Positions 1 to 5,524 of a stretch of DNA of 6,692 bases are shown here, piece by piece. The notes beneath the pieces are model-generated. The model did no database searches, was not told where the DNA came from, and saw only the letters and a program-made list of their open reading frames with translations. Position numbers and translations under genes: made by a program. Position 1 is the stretch's first letter; each line of letters opens with the position of its first letter. The stretch comes from QQWI01 sp964522015 (lineage in GTDB: Bacteria > Bacillota > Clostridia > Peptostreptococcales > Acidaminobacteraceae): contig CAZFST010000057.1 in the NCBI GenBank assembly GCA_964522015.1, positions 1 through 6,692 of the forward strand. Reading direction: 5' to 3'.

Positions 1-75
1 CTAGCCATATCAAGCTATTGCTGGGGTTATTGGTGTGCGAAAGTTGAGTTATTAAGAAGCACCATAATGATGTAA
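1..75 (+). CDS. possible 3' end of a CDS from the preceding cassette (partial)
   Basis: Frame 1 is open from the window edge to a TAA at 73-75 and gives 24 residues, including a WGYWCAKVELL segment. It sits where the gene of the preceding cassette should end, 33 bp before the attC core at 109. No family can be recognised from so short a tail. The two other plus frames close earlier, at 47 and 53, so this frame is only the best of three. It could be chance. Confidence 0.25.
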   Translation, partial: LAISSYCWGYWCAKVELLRSTIMM

Positions 76-108
76 TCAATAATTGAGTAAATCGAAATTA
101 CAAACTTC

Positions 109-226
109 ATCTAACAGAGCCCTAGCAATATAAGCTTTGTCACGCCCCTTGCAACAACTTGGAGGCAAGGCTCGCGCCAATCCGCTAAGGCGGCCGCTTA
201 CATTGCTAGCGCTCAAAACGTTAGCT
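109..226 (+). repeat. attC site 1 (118 bp), end of the preceding cassette
   Basis: The site begins with ATCTAAC, an exact RYYYAAC core, and ends with GTTAGCT. The outer arms pair (CTAGCAATATAAGC with GCTTACATTGCTAG), and an inner stem CCTTGC/GCAAGG closes the apex. A small self-complementary hairpin CCGC-TAAG-GCGG (182-193) protrudes from the right arm only. The spacer is short next to the left core and long next to the right core (CAAAAC), the asymmetry that gives attC its polarity. The expected crossover lies between G220 and T221. Confidence 0.85.
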
Positions 227-246
227 GACATATGGTGATTAAATGA

Positions 247-327
247 ATGAATGAAAAGACATTAAAGACATTAAAGAAATTAAAGAAATTAAAGAAATTA
301 AAGAAATTAAAGACAAGAATGCCATAA
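247..327 (+). CDS. possible small ORF for a Lys/Leu repeat peptide (26 aa)
   Basis: ATG at 247 opens a 26-codon frame ending TAA at 325-327. It encodes MNEK followed by TLK-TLK-KLK-KLK-KLK-KLK and a TRMP tail, because the 9 bp repeat beneath it keeps the frame. A GGTGAT at 234-239 could act as a partial Shine-Dalgarno at an acceptable distance. The product would be a short, highly basic amphipathic peptide. No family is recognised, and a simple repeat can produce such a frame by chance, so this is tentative. Confidence 0.25.
   Translation: MNEKTLKTLKKLKKLKKLKKLKTRMP
259..312 (+). repeat. 9 bp tandem repeat, six units (two ACATTAAAG, four AAATTAAAG)
   Basis: Six perfect-length 9 bp units lie head to tail upstream of the Nudix gene: two of ACATTAAAG, then four of AAATTAAAG, followed by a partial unit beginning AC. 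The unit length is a multiple of three, so changes in copy number would preserve the small reading frame running through it. It looks like a slippage-prone minisatellite. Confidence 0.85.
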
Positions 328-340
328 TCCAAATGAATAA

Positions 341-370
341 TTGTAATTGATTTTACATTGTTCTTATAAC
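341..370 (+). promoter_or_regulatory. possible promoter for the Nudix gene of cassette 1
   Basis: TTGTAA (341-346) and TATAAC (365-370) are separated by 18 bp and match the vegetative sigma -35 and -10 consensus at 4/6 and 5/6 positions. Transcription would start about ten bases before the ribosome binding site AAGGAG at 378-383. The region is AT-rich, so chance matches are likely. Confidence 0.35.
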
Positions 371-388
371 CTATTTTAAGGAGCCTTC

Positions 389-868
389 ATGAGTGATTAC
401 AGACTATCAGTGCGAGCAATAATTATTAATGATGAACACATTCTTTTAAACGAGTTCAATGATGGTGAGTACTACAATCTACCTGGCGGAGGACTTGAAC
501 TTGGTGAGACTTTGAGAGACTGTGTAAAGAGGGAAGTTTATGAAGAATCGGGCTATACAGTGGAAGTCGGCAATCTTCTATACATTTATGAGTACAACCC
601 TGTTAGAGACCAGTTTGTATATGGTAAAAGAGGTGCTTTAAGTCATGTGTTCAAATGTGAGATTAACAAGAATTATGATATAGCTATGAGATCAGTTATT
701 GACTCTGCCCCTGATGGCTCATCTGTAAGTACCGGTTGCAAGTGGGTTCCAATTAGTGAATTAAGTACTATAAAACTAAACCCTAAAATTGGCGAAATAG
801 TTTTTCATGATATTAATTGTGGTAAGTTCGAAACTAAATTTCTAGAAGACATTCATGGTCAAGAGTAG
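389..868 (+). CDS. Nudix hydrolase
   Basis: A cytoplasmic 159-residue protein with a complete Nudix box. G34 and E40 satisfy GX5E, and residues 48-56 read REVYEESGY, an exact REUXEEXGU match containing the metal-binding glutamates. Nudix enzymes hydrolyse nucleoside diphosphates linked to another group (modified NTPs, sugar nucleotides, dinucleotides, NADH). The substrate cannot be read from the sequence. The early position of the box (from residue 34) and the total length are those of a stand-alone single-domain enzyme. The ATG start is supported by AAGGAG at 378-383, five bases upstream. It is the only convincing gene of its cassette and ends 53 bp before the attC core. Nudix proteins are frequent passengers of integron arrays. 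Family assignment is secure; specificity is unknown. Confidence 0.93.
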   Translation: MSDYRLSVRAIIINDEHILLNEFNDGEYYNLPGGGLELGETLRDCVKREVYEESGYTVEVGNLLYIYEYNPVRDQFVYGKRGALSHVFKCEINKNYDIAMRSVIDSAPDGSSVSTGCKWVPISELSTIKLNPKIGEIVFHDINCGKFETKFLEDIHGQE

Positions 869-921
869 AAAATGAAACATATATTTTTGTACTTTGTGCA
901 GTAGATGCAATTCCATACGTC

Positions 922-1039
922 AGCTAACAGAGCTCTAGCAATATAAGCTTTGTCACGCCCCTTGCATTTACTTGGAGGCAAGGCTCGCGCCAATCCGCTA
1001 AGGCGGCCGCTTACATTGCTAGCGCTCAAAACGTTAAGT
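922..1039 (+). repeat. attC site 2 (118 bp), attC of cassette 1
   Basis: The site begins AGCTAAC and ends GTTAAGT. It keeps the family's outer arms, inner CCTTGC/GCAAGG stem and right-arm CCGCTAAGGCGG hairpin. The apical loop differs slightly from site 1 (ATTTACTTGGAG instead of AACAACTTGGAG). Its left core complements the start of cassette 1, not its own right core. Confidence 0.85.
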
Positions 1040-2262
1040 GAAATTTGCTATATGGAATTGTACAACCTAGGCTGAAAAGATTGAAAGACTCAAGGAGTAG
1101 ACTGTTGATGGATTTAAGGCAATAGCAATTTGCCACAATTAGTTATAAAACCGACAAGATTCAAATATCACACTATATTTCAGATCAAAAGGAGCTTCCT
1201 TGAAAATTGACAATATTCTAAAGGAAATAAAAGAGTTTGCAGAAACTTACAATCTGATTGCTGTTGAACCGAGAATACTTAGTGATTCTGCAAATCTGAT
1301 AATTCATTTGTACCCGTATGATGTTGTTGTAAAAGTTGCTGTTTATGGTCGCAAGACAGAAAAAATTAAAGAAAGTATTATCAGGGAGATTGCAGTTGCC
1401 AATTACCTGAAGAACAATAGAATCCCTGTTATTCGGCCATATGAGAGTATTCATCCTGGACCACATGAGTGCGATAGCCACTGGTTTTCATTATGGTGGT
1501 ACGAAGAAAAAACAGTTCGCGGAAAAATAAAAACCGAAGTGTTAATTGTGGCGATAAAAGACTTAGTTACAACTATGCTAAAATATCCAGGACAATTGCC
1601 AGTTTTAGGAGTATGGAATAAAGTACAAGAATCTGCTTTGAGCTTGAATAAAATGGATGGCTTGCTCTATAAGACACTTTTAGACCAATATGAAATCGTA
1701 AATCGTTTTATAACTAGTATAGATGAGAAAGATCTAGTACCCTCACATGGTGATGCTCACATTAGAAATCTGTATCCTGCTGTTGAAAATTGGATTTGGA
1801 TGGACTTTGAAGATGTCTCGTTAATGCCTAGATATTGGGATGTGTCATCAATGCTTGCCAATATTGTCTTGTTCAACGGCTTAAAAATTCCAATTACCGA
1901 GTCAGTACTTGATGATACTGAACTTGTTTCTGACAAGCAAGAATTCTTCATGATACTTAAAGCAAGGGTGCTAATGTCGATAATCGGAAATCTAGATATG
2001 GCATTACAGGGATTAGGGGATCTTGAATATGCAAATTTGCAACTATCAAAGTTTGATGAGTTGTTTATGGAAATTGATGATAACTTGAATTACAAAAATA
2101 TAAGAATGTAAGATAAAAAACAGATGATATTGGAAAACAAAACAAACTTCACTTAACAGAGCTCTAGCAATATAAACTTTGTCACAACCCTTGCAACAAC
2201 TTAGTAGCAAGGCTTGCGCCAATCCGCTAAGGCGGCCGTTTACATTGCTAGCGCTCAAAACG
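1034..2262 (+). mobile_element. integron gene cassette 2 (APH-like kinase), 1229 bp
   Basis: The cassette begins GTTAAGTGAA and ends TTCACTTAAC at 2148-2157, a perfect 10-base inverted match. It contains one phosphotransferase-like gene with about 165 bp of leader before it, in which I see no clear gene or confident promoter. Confidence 0.8.
1200..2111 (+). CDS. aminoglycoside phosphotransferase (APH)-fold protein
   Basis: A 303-residue cytoplasmic protein with the kinase-like APH/choline kinase fold. A candidate ATP-binding lysine is K45 in DVVVKV, and R62-E63 in the following helix could supply its salt-bridge glutamate. The catalytic loop HGDAHIRN at 183-190 matches HGDxHxxN, and the metal-binding motif is MDFED at 201-205, followed by YWD at 212-214. 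Family members phosphorylate aminoglycosides, homoserine, choline, fructosamine or other small hydroxyl compounds. Nothing here identifies the substrate, so drug resistance should not be assumed. The start is TTG at 1200, chosen because AAAGGAG at 1188-1194 lies five bases upstream and the alignment of motifs fits full length. It ends 39 bp before the attC core. Family confident, substrate unknown. Confidence 0.88.
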   Translation: MKIDNILKEIKEFAETYNLIAVEPRILSDSANLIIHLYPYDVVVKVAVYGRKTEKIKESIIREIAVANYLKNNRIPVIRPYESIHPGPHECDSHWFSLWWYEEKTVRGKIKTEVLIVAIKDLVTTMLKYPGQLPVLGVWNKVQESALSLNKMDGLLYKTLLDQYEIVNRFITSIDEKDLVPSHGDAHIRNLYPAVENWIWMDFEDVSLMPRYWDVSSMLANIVLFNGLKIPITESVLDDTELVSDKQEFFMILKARVLMSIIGNLDMALQGLGDLEYANLQLSKFDELFMEIDDNLNYKNIRM

Positions 2263-2268
2263 TTATGT
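2151..2268 (+). repeat. attC site 3 (118 bp), attC of cassette 2, with compensatory changes
   Basis: The site begins ACTTAAC (exact RYYYAAC) and ends GTTATGT. It is slightly diverged from its neighbours, mostly by G-to-A and C-to-T changes, but pairing is kept. A2176 and T2239 replace a G-C pair of the outer arm. A2186 and T2215 replace a G-C pair of the inner stem, and A2187 with T2214 turns a mismatch into a pair. Confidence 0.85.
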
Positions 2269-2999
2269 GAAAGAAAATGAAGGGAAAAACTATGGAAGAA
2301 GAAATACTAAAAAACGTAGAAACGGTTGGAGCTTTTATTCTCGATAAAGAACAATTCATATTTTCAATAGGACCTAATAAGTCTAATGAATATCTTGGAA
2401 TTACAAGATTAGGTGGCCATATTGAGAATGGTGAAACAATTTTAGAAGCGTTAGAAAGAGAAATATTTGAAGAAGCATCAACCAACATAGAGGTTTTAAG
2501 TTCAACTAAATGCTTCTATAAAAGAAGTTGGGAAAGCGTTGAATTAGAAGAAGTACATATAAGAGTGAATGGAATAGTACCTGCTTTGGTTGTAGGAAAT
2601 GAAAAGCGATCTACAGTTTTATTTTGGGGAATAATTTCCAATGTTCCTTGTCCTTCGAATGAAACACAAGGAATTATATATTTGCCTTTAAGTGTTATTA
2701 GAGATCCGAGGATTATTGACTGTAGCAGTGATTTAATTCAACCGAGCACGTTTAGAGTGATTACGCAGAATGAAATGAATTATGAGTTGAAAGCAAAAGC
2801 AAGTGTTCACGTGTTAGCCCTGAATCAAATGCTAAGTAATCAAAGTATTATAGACTTTATCGAAGTGATTGATTATAATTTTCCTTCACATAACAGAGCT
2901 CTAGCAAAATAAGCTTTGTCACGCCCCTTGCAATAACTCGGAGGCAAGGCTCGCGCCAATCCGCTAAGGCGGCCGCTTACATTGCTAGCGCTCAAAACG
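2263..2999 (+). mobile_element. integron gene cassette 3 (Nudix), 737 bp
   Basis: The cassette begins GTTATGTGAA and ends TTCACATAAC at 2885-2894, a perfect 10-base inverted match. It is very compact: the gene starts about 25 bp after the crossover point and its stop codon lies inside the attC. Confidence 0.8.
2292..2912 (+). CDS. Nudix-domain protein running into its attC
   Basis: A 206-residue protein with an N-terminal Nudix domain. G42 and E48 satisfy GX5E, and residues 56-64 read REIFEEAST. The core glutamates E57, E60 and E61 are present, but the usual glycine of EEXGU is replaced by serine at 63, as in some divergent members. The region after about residue 110 is longer than in minimal Nudix enzymes and has no motif I recognise. 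The start at 2292 is preferred because AAGGG (2280-2284) sits just upstream. An in-frame ATG at 2277 would add five residues but has a poor ribosome site and nearly abuts the crossover. The last seven codons (NRALAK and the histidine before them) and the stop lie within attC 4. Biochemical role unknown. Confidence 0.87.
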   Translation: MEEEILKNVETVGAFILDKEQFIFSIGPNKSNEYLGITRLGGHIENGETILEALEREIFEEASTNIEVLSSTKCFYKRSWESVELEEVHIRVNGIVPALVVGNEKRSTVLFWGIISNVPCPSNETQGIIYLPLSVIRDPRIIDCSSDLIQPSTFRVITQNEMNYELKAKASVHVLALNQMLSNQSIIDFIEVIDYNFPSHNRALAK

Positions 3000-3005
3000 T
3001 TAACT
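2888..3005 (+). repeat. attC site 4 (118 bp), attC of cassette 3
   Basis: The site begins ACATAAC and ends GTTAACT. Its left arm reads CTAGCAAAATAAGC instead of CTAGCAATATAAGC, one mismatch in the outer arm. The arm is translated as the C-terminus of the preceding Nudix protein, and the TAA within it serves as the stop codon. Confidence 0.85.
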
Positions 3006-3797
3006 GAAATACGATTAAATTGAAAAGAGAAAAAGAAATGAAAATACTTATAACACAAGCAAAACGCAGTAACGACATTGAAACACTGAAAGAGCAAATT
3101 GCTAGCATAGAATGTGACTTCGTTCTCTTTCCAGAAGGATACATCAGTAACGAAGAACTACTAGTTGAATGTCAGCAATTATCAAGATTGCACACTAAAC
3201 CAATTGTTTCAAGTTATCTCGAGAATCAAAAAAACAAAGATCATGCAGTAGTAATCAATCAATGTGGAGAAATTGTTCTTCAAAGAAGGAAGTCATTACT
3301 TGAAGGACCATTATTAGAACCTTCAAAAGCAATAGTAAATGAAATAAAGATTGGCTACATGTTGTGCTGTGAAATATTCCTTGAAAATATTGATTTCAGT
3401 GACGTTGATATTATTTTTAACCCAATTGGTGTGGGAATGTTTAGTGAAGAACAATTTAGTGAATGGTCAAGTAGAGCCCAGAAATTAGCCATACAAAATA
3501 ATTGCATATTCATTGGAGCGAGTCATTCAGATGGTTCTTATCAAAATTGTGGAGTTTCAATACCGATCTCCTTTATTTATGATAATAAAGGTTACGAACT
3601 ATATAGAAGTAAAAATGATACTCGATCATTTGTTTTTGATTTGAAGACAAAACAAGTAAAATACTATTAGAAAATATCGTACTTCAGTTAACAGAGCTCT
3701 AGCAATATAAGCTTTGTCACGCCCCTTGCAACAACTTGGAGGCAAGGCTCGCGCCAATCCGCTAAGGCGGCCGCTTACATTGCTAGCGCTCAAAACG
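3000..3797 (+). mobile_element. integron gene cassette 4 (carbon-nitrogen hydrolase), 798 bp
   Basis: The cassette begins GTTAACTGAA and ends TTCAGTTAAC at 3683-3692, a perfect 10-base inverted match. It holds one gene occupying nearly all the space before the attC. Confidence 0.8.
3038..3670 (+). CDS. carbon-nitrogen hydrolase (nitrilase superfamily)
   Basis: A 210-residue cytoplasmic protein of the nitrilase/amidase superfamily, which cleaves non-peptide C-N bonds (amides, nitriles, carbamoyl compounds). The Glu-Lys-Cys triad is visible: E33 in FPEG, K85 in RRKSLLEG, and C110 in GYMLCCEI, where CCE stands for the usual CxE. The stretch DVDIIFNPIG (122-131) matches the post-cysteine strand, and SRAQKLAIQNNCIFIGAS corresponds to the RAxEN helix and next strand, with Gln in place of the usual Glu. 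It is shorter than typical members (about 260-300 residues), so it is a compact form. The ATG at 3038 is chosen because the sequence MKILITQA begins the first strand. A TTG at 3020 would add six residues and has no ribosome site. The purine-rich AAGAGAAAAAG upstream of the ATG is only a weak one. Substrate unknown. Confidence 0.88.
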   Translation: MKILITQAKRSNDIETLKEQIASIECDFVLFPEGYISNEELLVECQQLSRLHTKPIVSSYLENQKNKDHAVVINQCGEIVLQRRKSLLEGPLLEPSKAIVNEIKIGYMLCCEIFLENIDFSDVDIIFNPIGVGMFSEEQFSEWSSRAQKLAIQNNCIFIGASHSDGSYQNCGVSIPISFIYDNKGYELYRSKNDTRSFVFDLKTKQVKYY

Positions 3798-3803
3798 TTA
3801 TGC
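3686..3803 (+). repeat. attC site 5 (118 bp), attC of cassette 4
   Basis: The site begins AGTTAAC and ends GTTATGC. It is nearly identical to site 1, including the apical loop AACAACTTGGAG and the right-arm CCGCTAAGGCGG hairpin. Confidence 0.85.
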
Positions 3804-4361
3804 ACAATACATAAAAAAGCAGAATTGAAAAGCATAAAAGGCAATTTGAAAAGCAAGGGAGGAAAAACTTATGGACTACCTGGTGATAAAGGAACATGTA
3901 AGTAATTATCCTGATCCAATCCAATTAAATAGAGGAGATTTTGTCACAGTCCTTGAACGGTATGTTGGTCCCGAAGGTTGGAATAATTGGATGTCCTGCA
4001 TTTCAACTAAATCAGGGAAAAAAGGATGGGTACCTGAGCAATTAATAGAATTAGAATCTAAAACAGAGAAGGGAACTGCTACGCAGGATTACAATGCAAA
4101 TGAATTGAGTGTCCAACCTAGTGAATTAGTGAAAGTGATTGAAAAGCTAAATGGATGGGTCTGGTGTCAACATTCAATCACACAAGAATTAGGGTGGCTA
4201 CCTCTTAATGTTCTAGAGGAAATAAAGGATATTTAAATACGAAATTAGAAGAGAAATGTACCGCGCATAACAGGGCACCCCCAATACAACCAGCTGTCAC
4301 GCCCCTTGCAAAAACGTGCAAGGGATCGCGCCAACTACTTGCATCGTGTGTGCCCGAAGCG
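3798..4361 (+). mobile_element. integron gene cassette 5 (SH3-like protein), 564 bp
   Basis: The cassette begins GTTATGC and ends GCATAAC at 4265-4271, a perfect match of the 7-base core. The complement then stops (CACA against GCGG). Its attC belongs to a different subtype from the others. Confidence 0.75.
3871..4236 (+). CDS. protein with two tandem SH3-like domains
   Basis: A 121-residue protein made almost entirely of two SH3-like beta-barrels. Domain 1 spans about residues 1-62 and ends KGWVPEQLIEL. Domain 2 spans about 68-118, with a clear ATQDYNANELSV opening, NGWVWCQ in the middle and LGWLPLNVLE at the end, the usual ALYDY...GWxP.xxLE layout. There is no signal peptide or membrane segment, so it is probably cytoplasmic and works by binding a protein or peptide partner. 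It has no catalytic motif. The ATG at 3871 is fixed by a strong Shine-Dalgarno AAGGGAGG (3855-3862), eight bases upstream. Similar small double-SH3 proteins occur in Bacillales and many other bacteria, mostly with unknown roles. The partner cannot be inferred. Confidence 0.85.
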   Translation: MDYLVIKEHVSNYPDPIQLNRGDFVTVLERYVGPEGWNNWMSCISTKSGKKGWVPEQLIELESKTEKGTATQDYNANELSVQPSELVKVIEKLNGWVWCQHSITQELGWLPLNVLEEIKDI

Positions 4362-4367
4362 TTACAC
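4265..4367 (+). repeat. attC site 6 (103 bp), divergent subtype, attC of cassette 5
   Basis: The site begins GCATAAC and ends GTTACAC. Only the inner part (TGTCACGCCCCTTGC ... GCAAGG ... CGCGCCAA) resembles the other sites. The outer arm is GGGCAC pairing with GTGCCC, the spacer by the right core is GAAGC, and the CCGCTAAGGCGG hairpin is absent. The overall attC fold is retained, so the cassette was probably acquired from an array of another lineage. Confidence 0.75.
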
Positions 4368-4384
4368 AATATAAGGAAAGGTTT

Positions 4385-4720
4385 ATGGTTAAAGGTTAGC
4401 TTCTATCAAACGGTTAGTTTGATCCCGTAAGCCGGCGGATAGAGAAAAACAGAGGCCTCGCATTTGATAGCAAGTCTACGCATTGTCATGGCATTTGCAT
4501 TCATGAGTCAAATGCCTCGCCAACGCACGACATTTACATTAATGTAATGCTCCGCTAAAAAATAGAGAAAAGCAGGGCCGGCTTAAGAATCGGCGAGGAA
4601 GAGAAATGCTCAGAGTCCAGCACTCATTTATTGTCTTCACCTTGTCATGGTATTTGCATTAATGGGTCAAATACCCCGCCAAGGTTCGACAATTTATAGA
4701 ACTTGCCTTATGCTGGAAGC
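4385..4720 (+). ncRNA. candidate structured RNA, copy A (cassette 6)
   Basis: Limits are approximate. Three structural elements are visible. First, CTT-CTATCAAA (4400-4410) pairs with TTTGATAG-c-AAG (4463-4474) across one bulge. Second, GGCATTTG/CAAATGCC (4490-4497 and 4509-4516) encloses an 11-base loop. Third, GGTATTTG/CAAATACC (4649-4656 and 4668-4675) encloses an 11-base loop of similar sequence. Between the two modules one C-G pair becomes T-A, a compensatory change. Both hairpins sit on a 4x4 internal loop and a second stem: TTG/CAA plus CG/CG around a mismatch in the first, and ACCTTG/CAAGGT (4639-4644 and 4680-4685) in the second. No known RNA class is recognised. Alternatives are a DNA-level structure or a decayed gene. 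Confidence 0.5.
4535..4546. repeat. 12 bp perfect palindrome TACATTAATGTA
   Basis: A perfect dyad of 12 bp lies between the two stem-loop modules of cassette 6 and is repeated unchanged in cassette 7 at 5040-5051. It could be a protein-binding site or a short hairpin. There is no evidence to choose. Confidence 0.5.
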
Positions 4721-4757
4721 TAGAGAGAAGCTCAGAGTCGCCGACAAAATTTACATC

Positions 4758-4872
4758 GTGTAACATAGCTCTAGCAATATAAGCTTTGTCACGCCCCTTG
4801 CATAACTTGGGGCAAGGCTCGCGCCAATCCGCTAAGGCGGTCGCTTACATTGCTAGTGCTTGGGCGTTACAC
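4758..4872 (+). repeat. attC site 7 (115 bp), attC of cassette 6
   Basis: The site begins GTGTAAC and ends GTTACAC. It belongs to the main family but has a shorter apical loop (ATAACTTGG) and a right spacer of TTGGGC in place of CAAAAC. T4841 slightly alters the GGCGGCCGC block. Because the next cassette is a copy of this one, both cores of this site happen to be complementary to each other. Confidence 0.85.
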
Positions 4873-5371
4873 AATATAAGGAAAGGTTTATGGTTAAAAG
4901 TTAGCTTCTATCAAAAGGTTAGCTTGATCCCGTAAGCCGGCGGATAGAGAAAAACAGAGGCATCGCATTTGATAGCAAGTCTACGCATTGTCATGGCATT
5001 TGCATTCATGAGTCAAATGCCTCGCCAACGCACGACATTTACATTAATGTAATGCTCCGCTAAAAAATAGAGAAAAGCAGGGCCGGCTTAAGAATCGGCG
5101 AGGAAGAGAAATGCTCAGAGTCCAGCACTCATTTATTGTCTTCACCTTGTCATGGTATTTGCATTAATGGGTCAAATACCCCGCCAAGGTTCGACAATTT
5201 ATAGAACTTGCCTTATGCTGGAAGCTAGAGAGAAGCTCAGAGTCGCCGACAAAATTTACATCGTGTAACATAGCTCTAGCAATATAAGCTTTGTCACGCC
5301 CCTTGCATAACTTGGGGCAAGGCTCGCGCCAATCCGCTAAGGCGGCCGCTTACATTGCTAGTGCTTGGGCG
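4867..5371 (+). mobile_element. integron cassette 7, tandem copy of cassette 6, 505 bp (copy B)
   Basis: The cassette is exactly the same length as cassette 6 and differs at five substitutions that I can count: 4394/4899, 4411/4916, 4418/4923, 4457/4962 and, in the attC, 4841/5346. It begins GTTACAC and ends GTGTAAC at 5263-5269. The pair is either a recent duplication or two insertions of the same circular cassette. Confidence 0.85.
4890..5225 (+). ncRNA. candidate structured RNA, copy B (cassette 7)
   Basis: Limits are approximate. Both covarying stem-loops are unchanged, at 4995-5021 and 5154-5180. The long helix (4905-4915 with 4968-4979) is also intact. Two of the five substitutions (A4916 and C4923) fall in a competing local hairpin and weaken it from 7 to 5 pairs, which suggests the long helix is the one being kept. 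Confidence 0.5.
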
Positions 5372-5377
5372 TTATCT
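5263..5377 (+). repeat. attC site 8 (115 bp), attC of cassette 7
   Basis: The site begins GTGTAAC and ends GTTATCT. Inside the cores it matches site 7 except that position 5346 is C, restoring the common GGCGGCCGC block. Confidence 0.85.
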
Positions 5378-5455
5378 GCAAGAGCAAAAATACATAAAAA
5401 AACGAAAAGGAAAAAATAATAAACTCAAAATCCACTTAAAGGGGGTGATCAGGTT

Positions 5456-5524
5456 ATGATTTTAACCAGTATGATTGAAGAGGATATTTTACGCACATGT
5501 AATTTATCACTCAAAAAACTTTGA
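5456..5524 (+). CDS. small ORF (22 aa) upstream of the phosphorylase gene
   Basis: ATG at 5456 opens 22 codons ending TGA at 5522-5524. The peptide starts MILTSMIEEDILRT and ends in a basic LKKL. It is preceded by AAAGGGGGTGATC (5438-5450), which matches the complement of the 16S rRNA 3' end (AAAGGAGGTGATC) at 12 of 13 bases, so translation initiation here is well supported. The stop lies 25 bp before the phosphorylase start. It may be a leader peptide coupling translation to the next gene, or the remnant N-terminus of an earlier cassette gene. No family is recognised. Confidence 0.5.
   Translation: MILTSMIEEDILRTCNLSLKKL

Larger units (their letters stand above)
221..1033 (+). mobile_element. 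integron gene cassette 1 (Nudix), 813 bp
   Basis: The cassette runs from the crossover point in attC 1 to that in attC 2. Its boundaries are supported because it begins GTTAGCTG (counting the shared G220) and ends with the exact reverse complement CAGCTAAC at 921-928. It carries a 9 bp tandem repeat, a possible promoter and one Nudix gene. Confidence 0.8.
4362..4866 (+). mobile_element. integron cassette 6, no convincing protein gene, 505 bp (copy A)
   Basis: The cassette begins GTTACAC and ends GTGTAAC at 4758-4764, the exact complement. No reading frame above 38 codons is seen in it. It is nearly identical to the next cassette. Its interior consists of an imperfect duplication: ATAGAGAAAA followed by a CAGxGCC block near 4438 and again near 4562, and a stem-loop module at about 4479-4530 and again at 4639-4690. 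Confidence 0.8.

Noticed and set aside
109..226. attC hairpins as intrinsic terminators
   Set aside because: They are strong palindromes but are not followed by a T-run. Any effect on transcription is not visible from sequence.
1200..2111. Calling the APH-fold gene an antibiotic resistance gene
   Set aside because: The kinase motifs fit the family, but no substrate-specific feature is recognisable and many relatives act on metabolites.
2046..2258. Minus-strand reading frame through attC 3 resembling those through the other attC sites
   Set aside because: Frames at 2873-3097, 3626-3856 and 6409-6606 share the same SASNVxGRLSGLA-type peptide only because they read the same palindrome. They have no ribosome site and are shadows of attC.
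3714..3905. 63-codon plus-strand frame starting in attC 5 and overlapping the SH3 gene start
   Set aside because: It begins in the attC, lacks a ribosome site and overlaps the well-supported SH3 gene in another frame.
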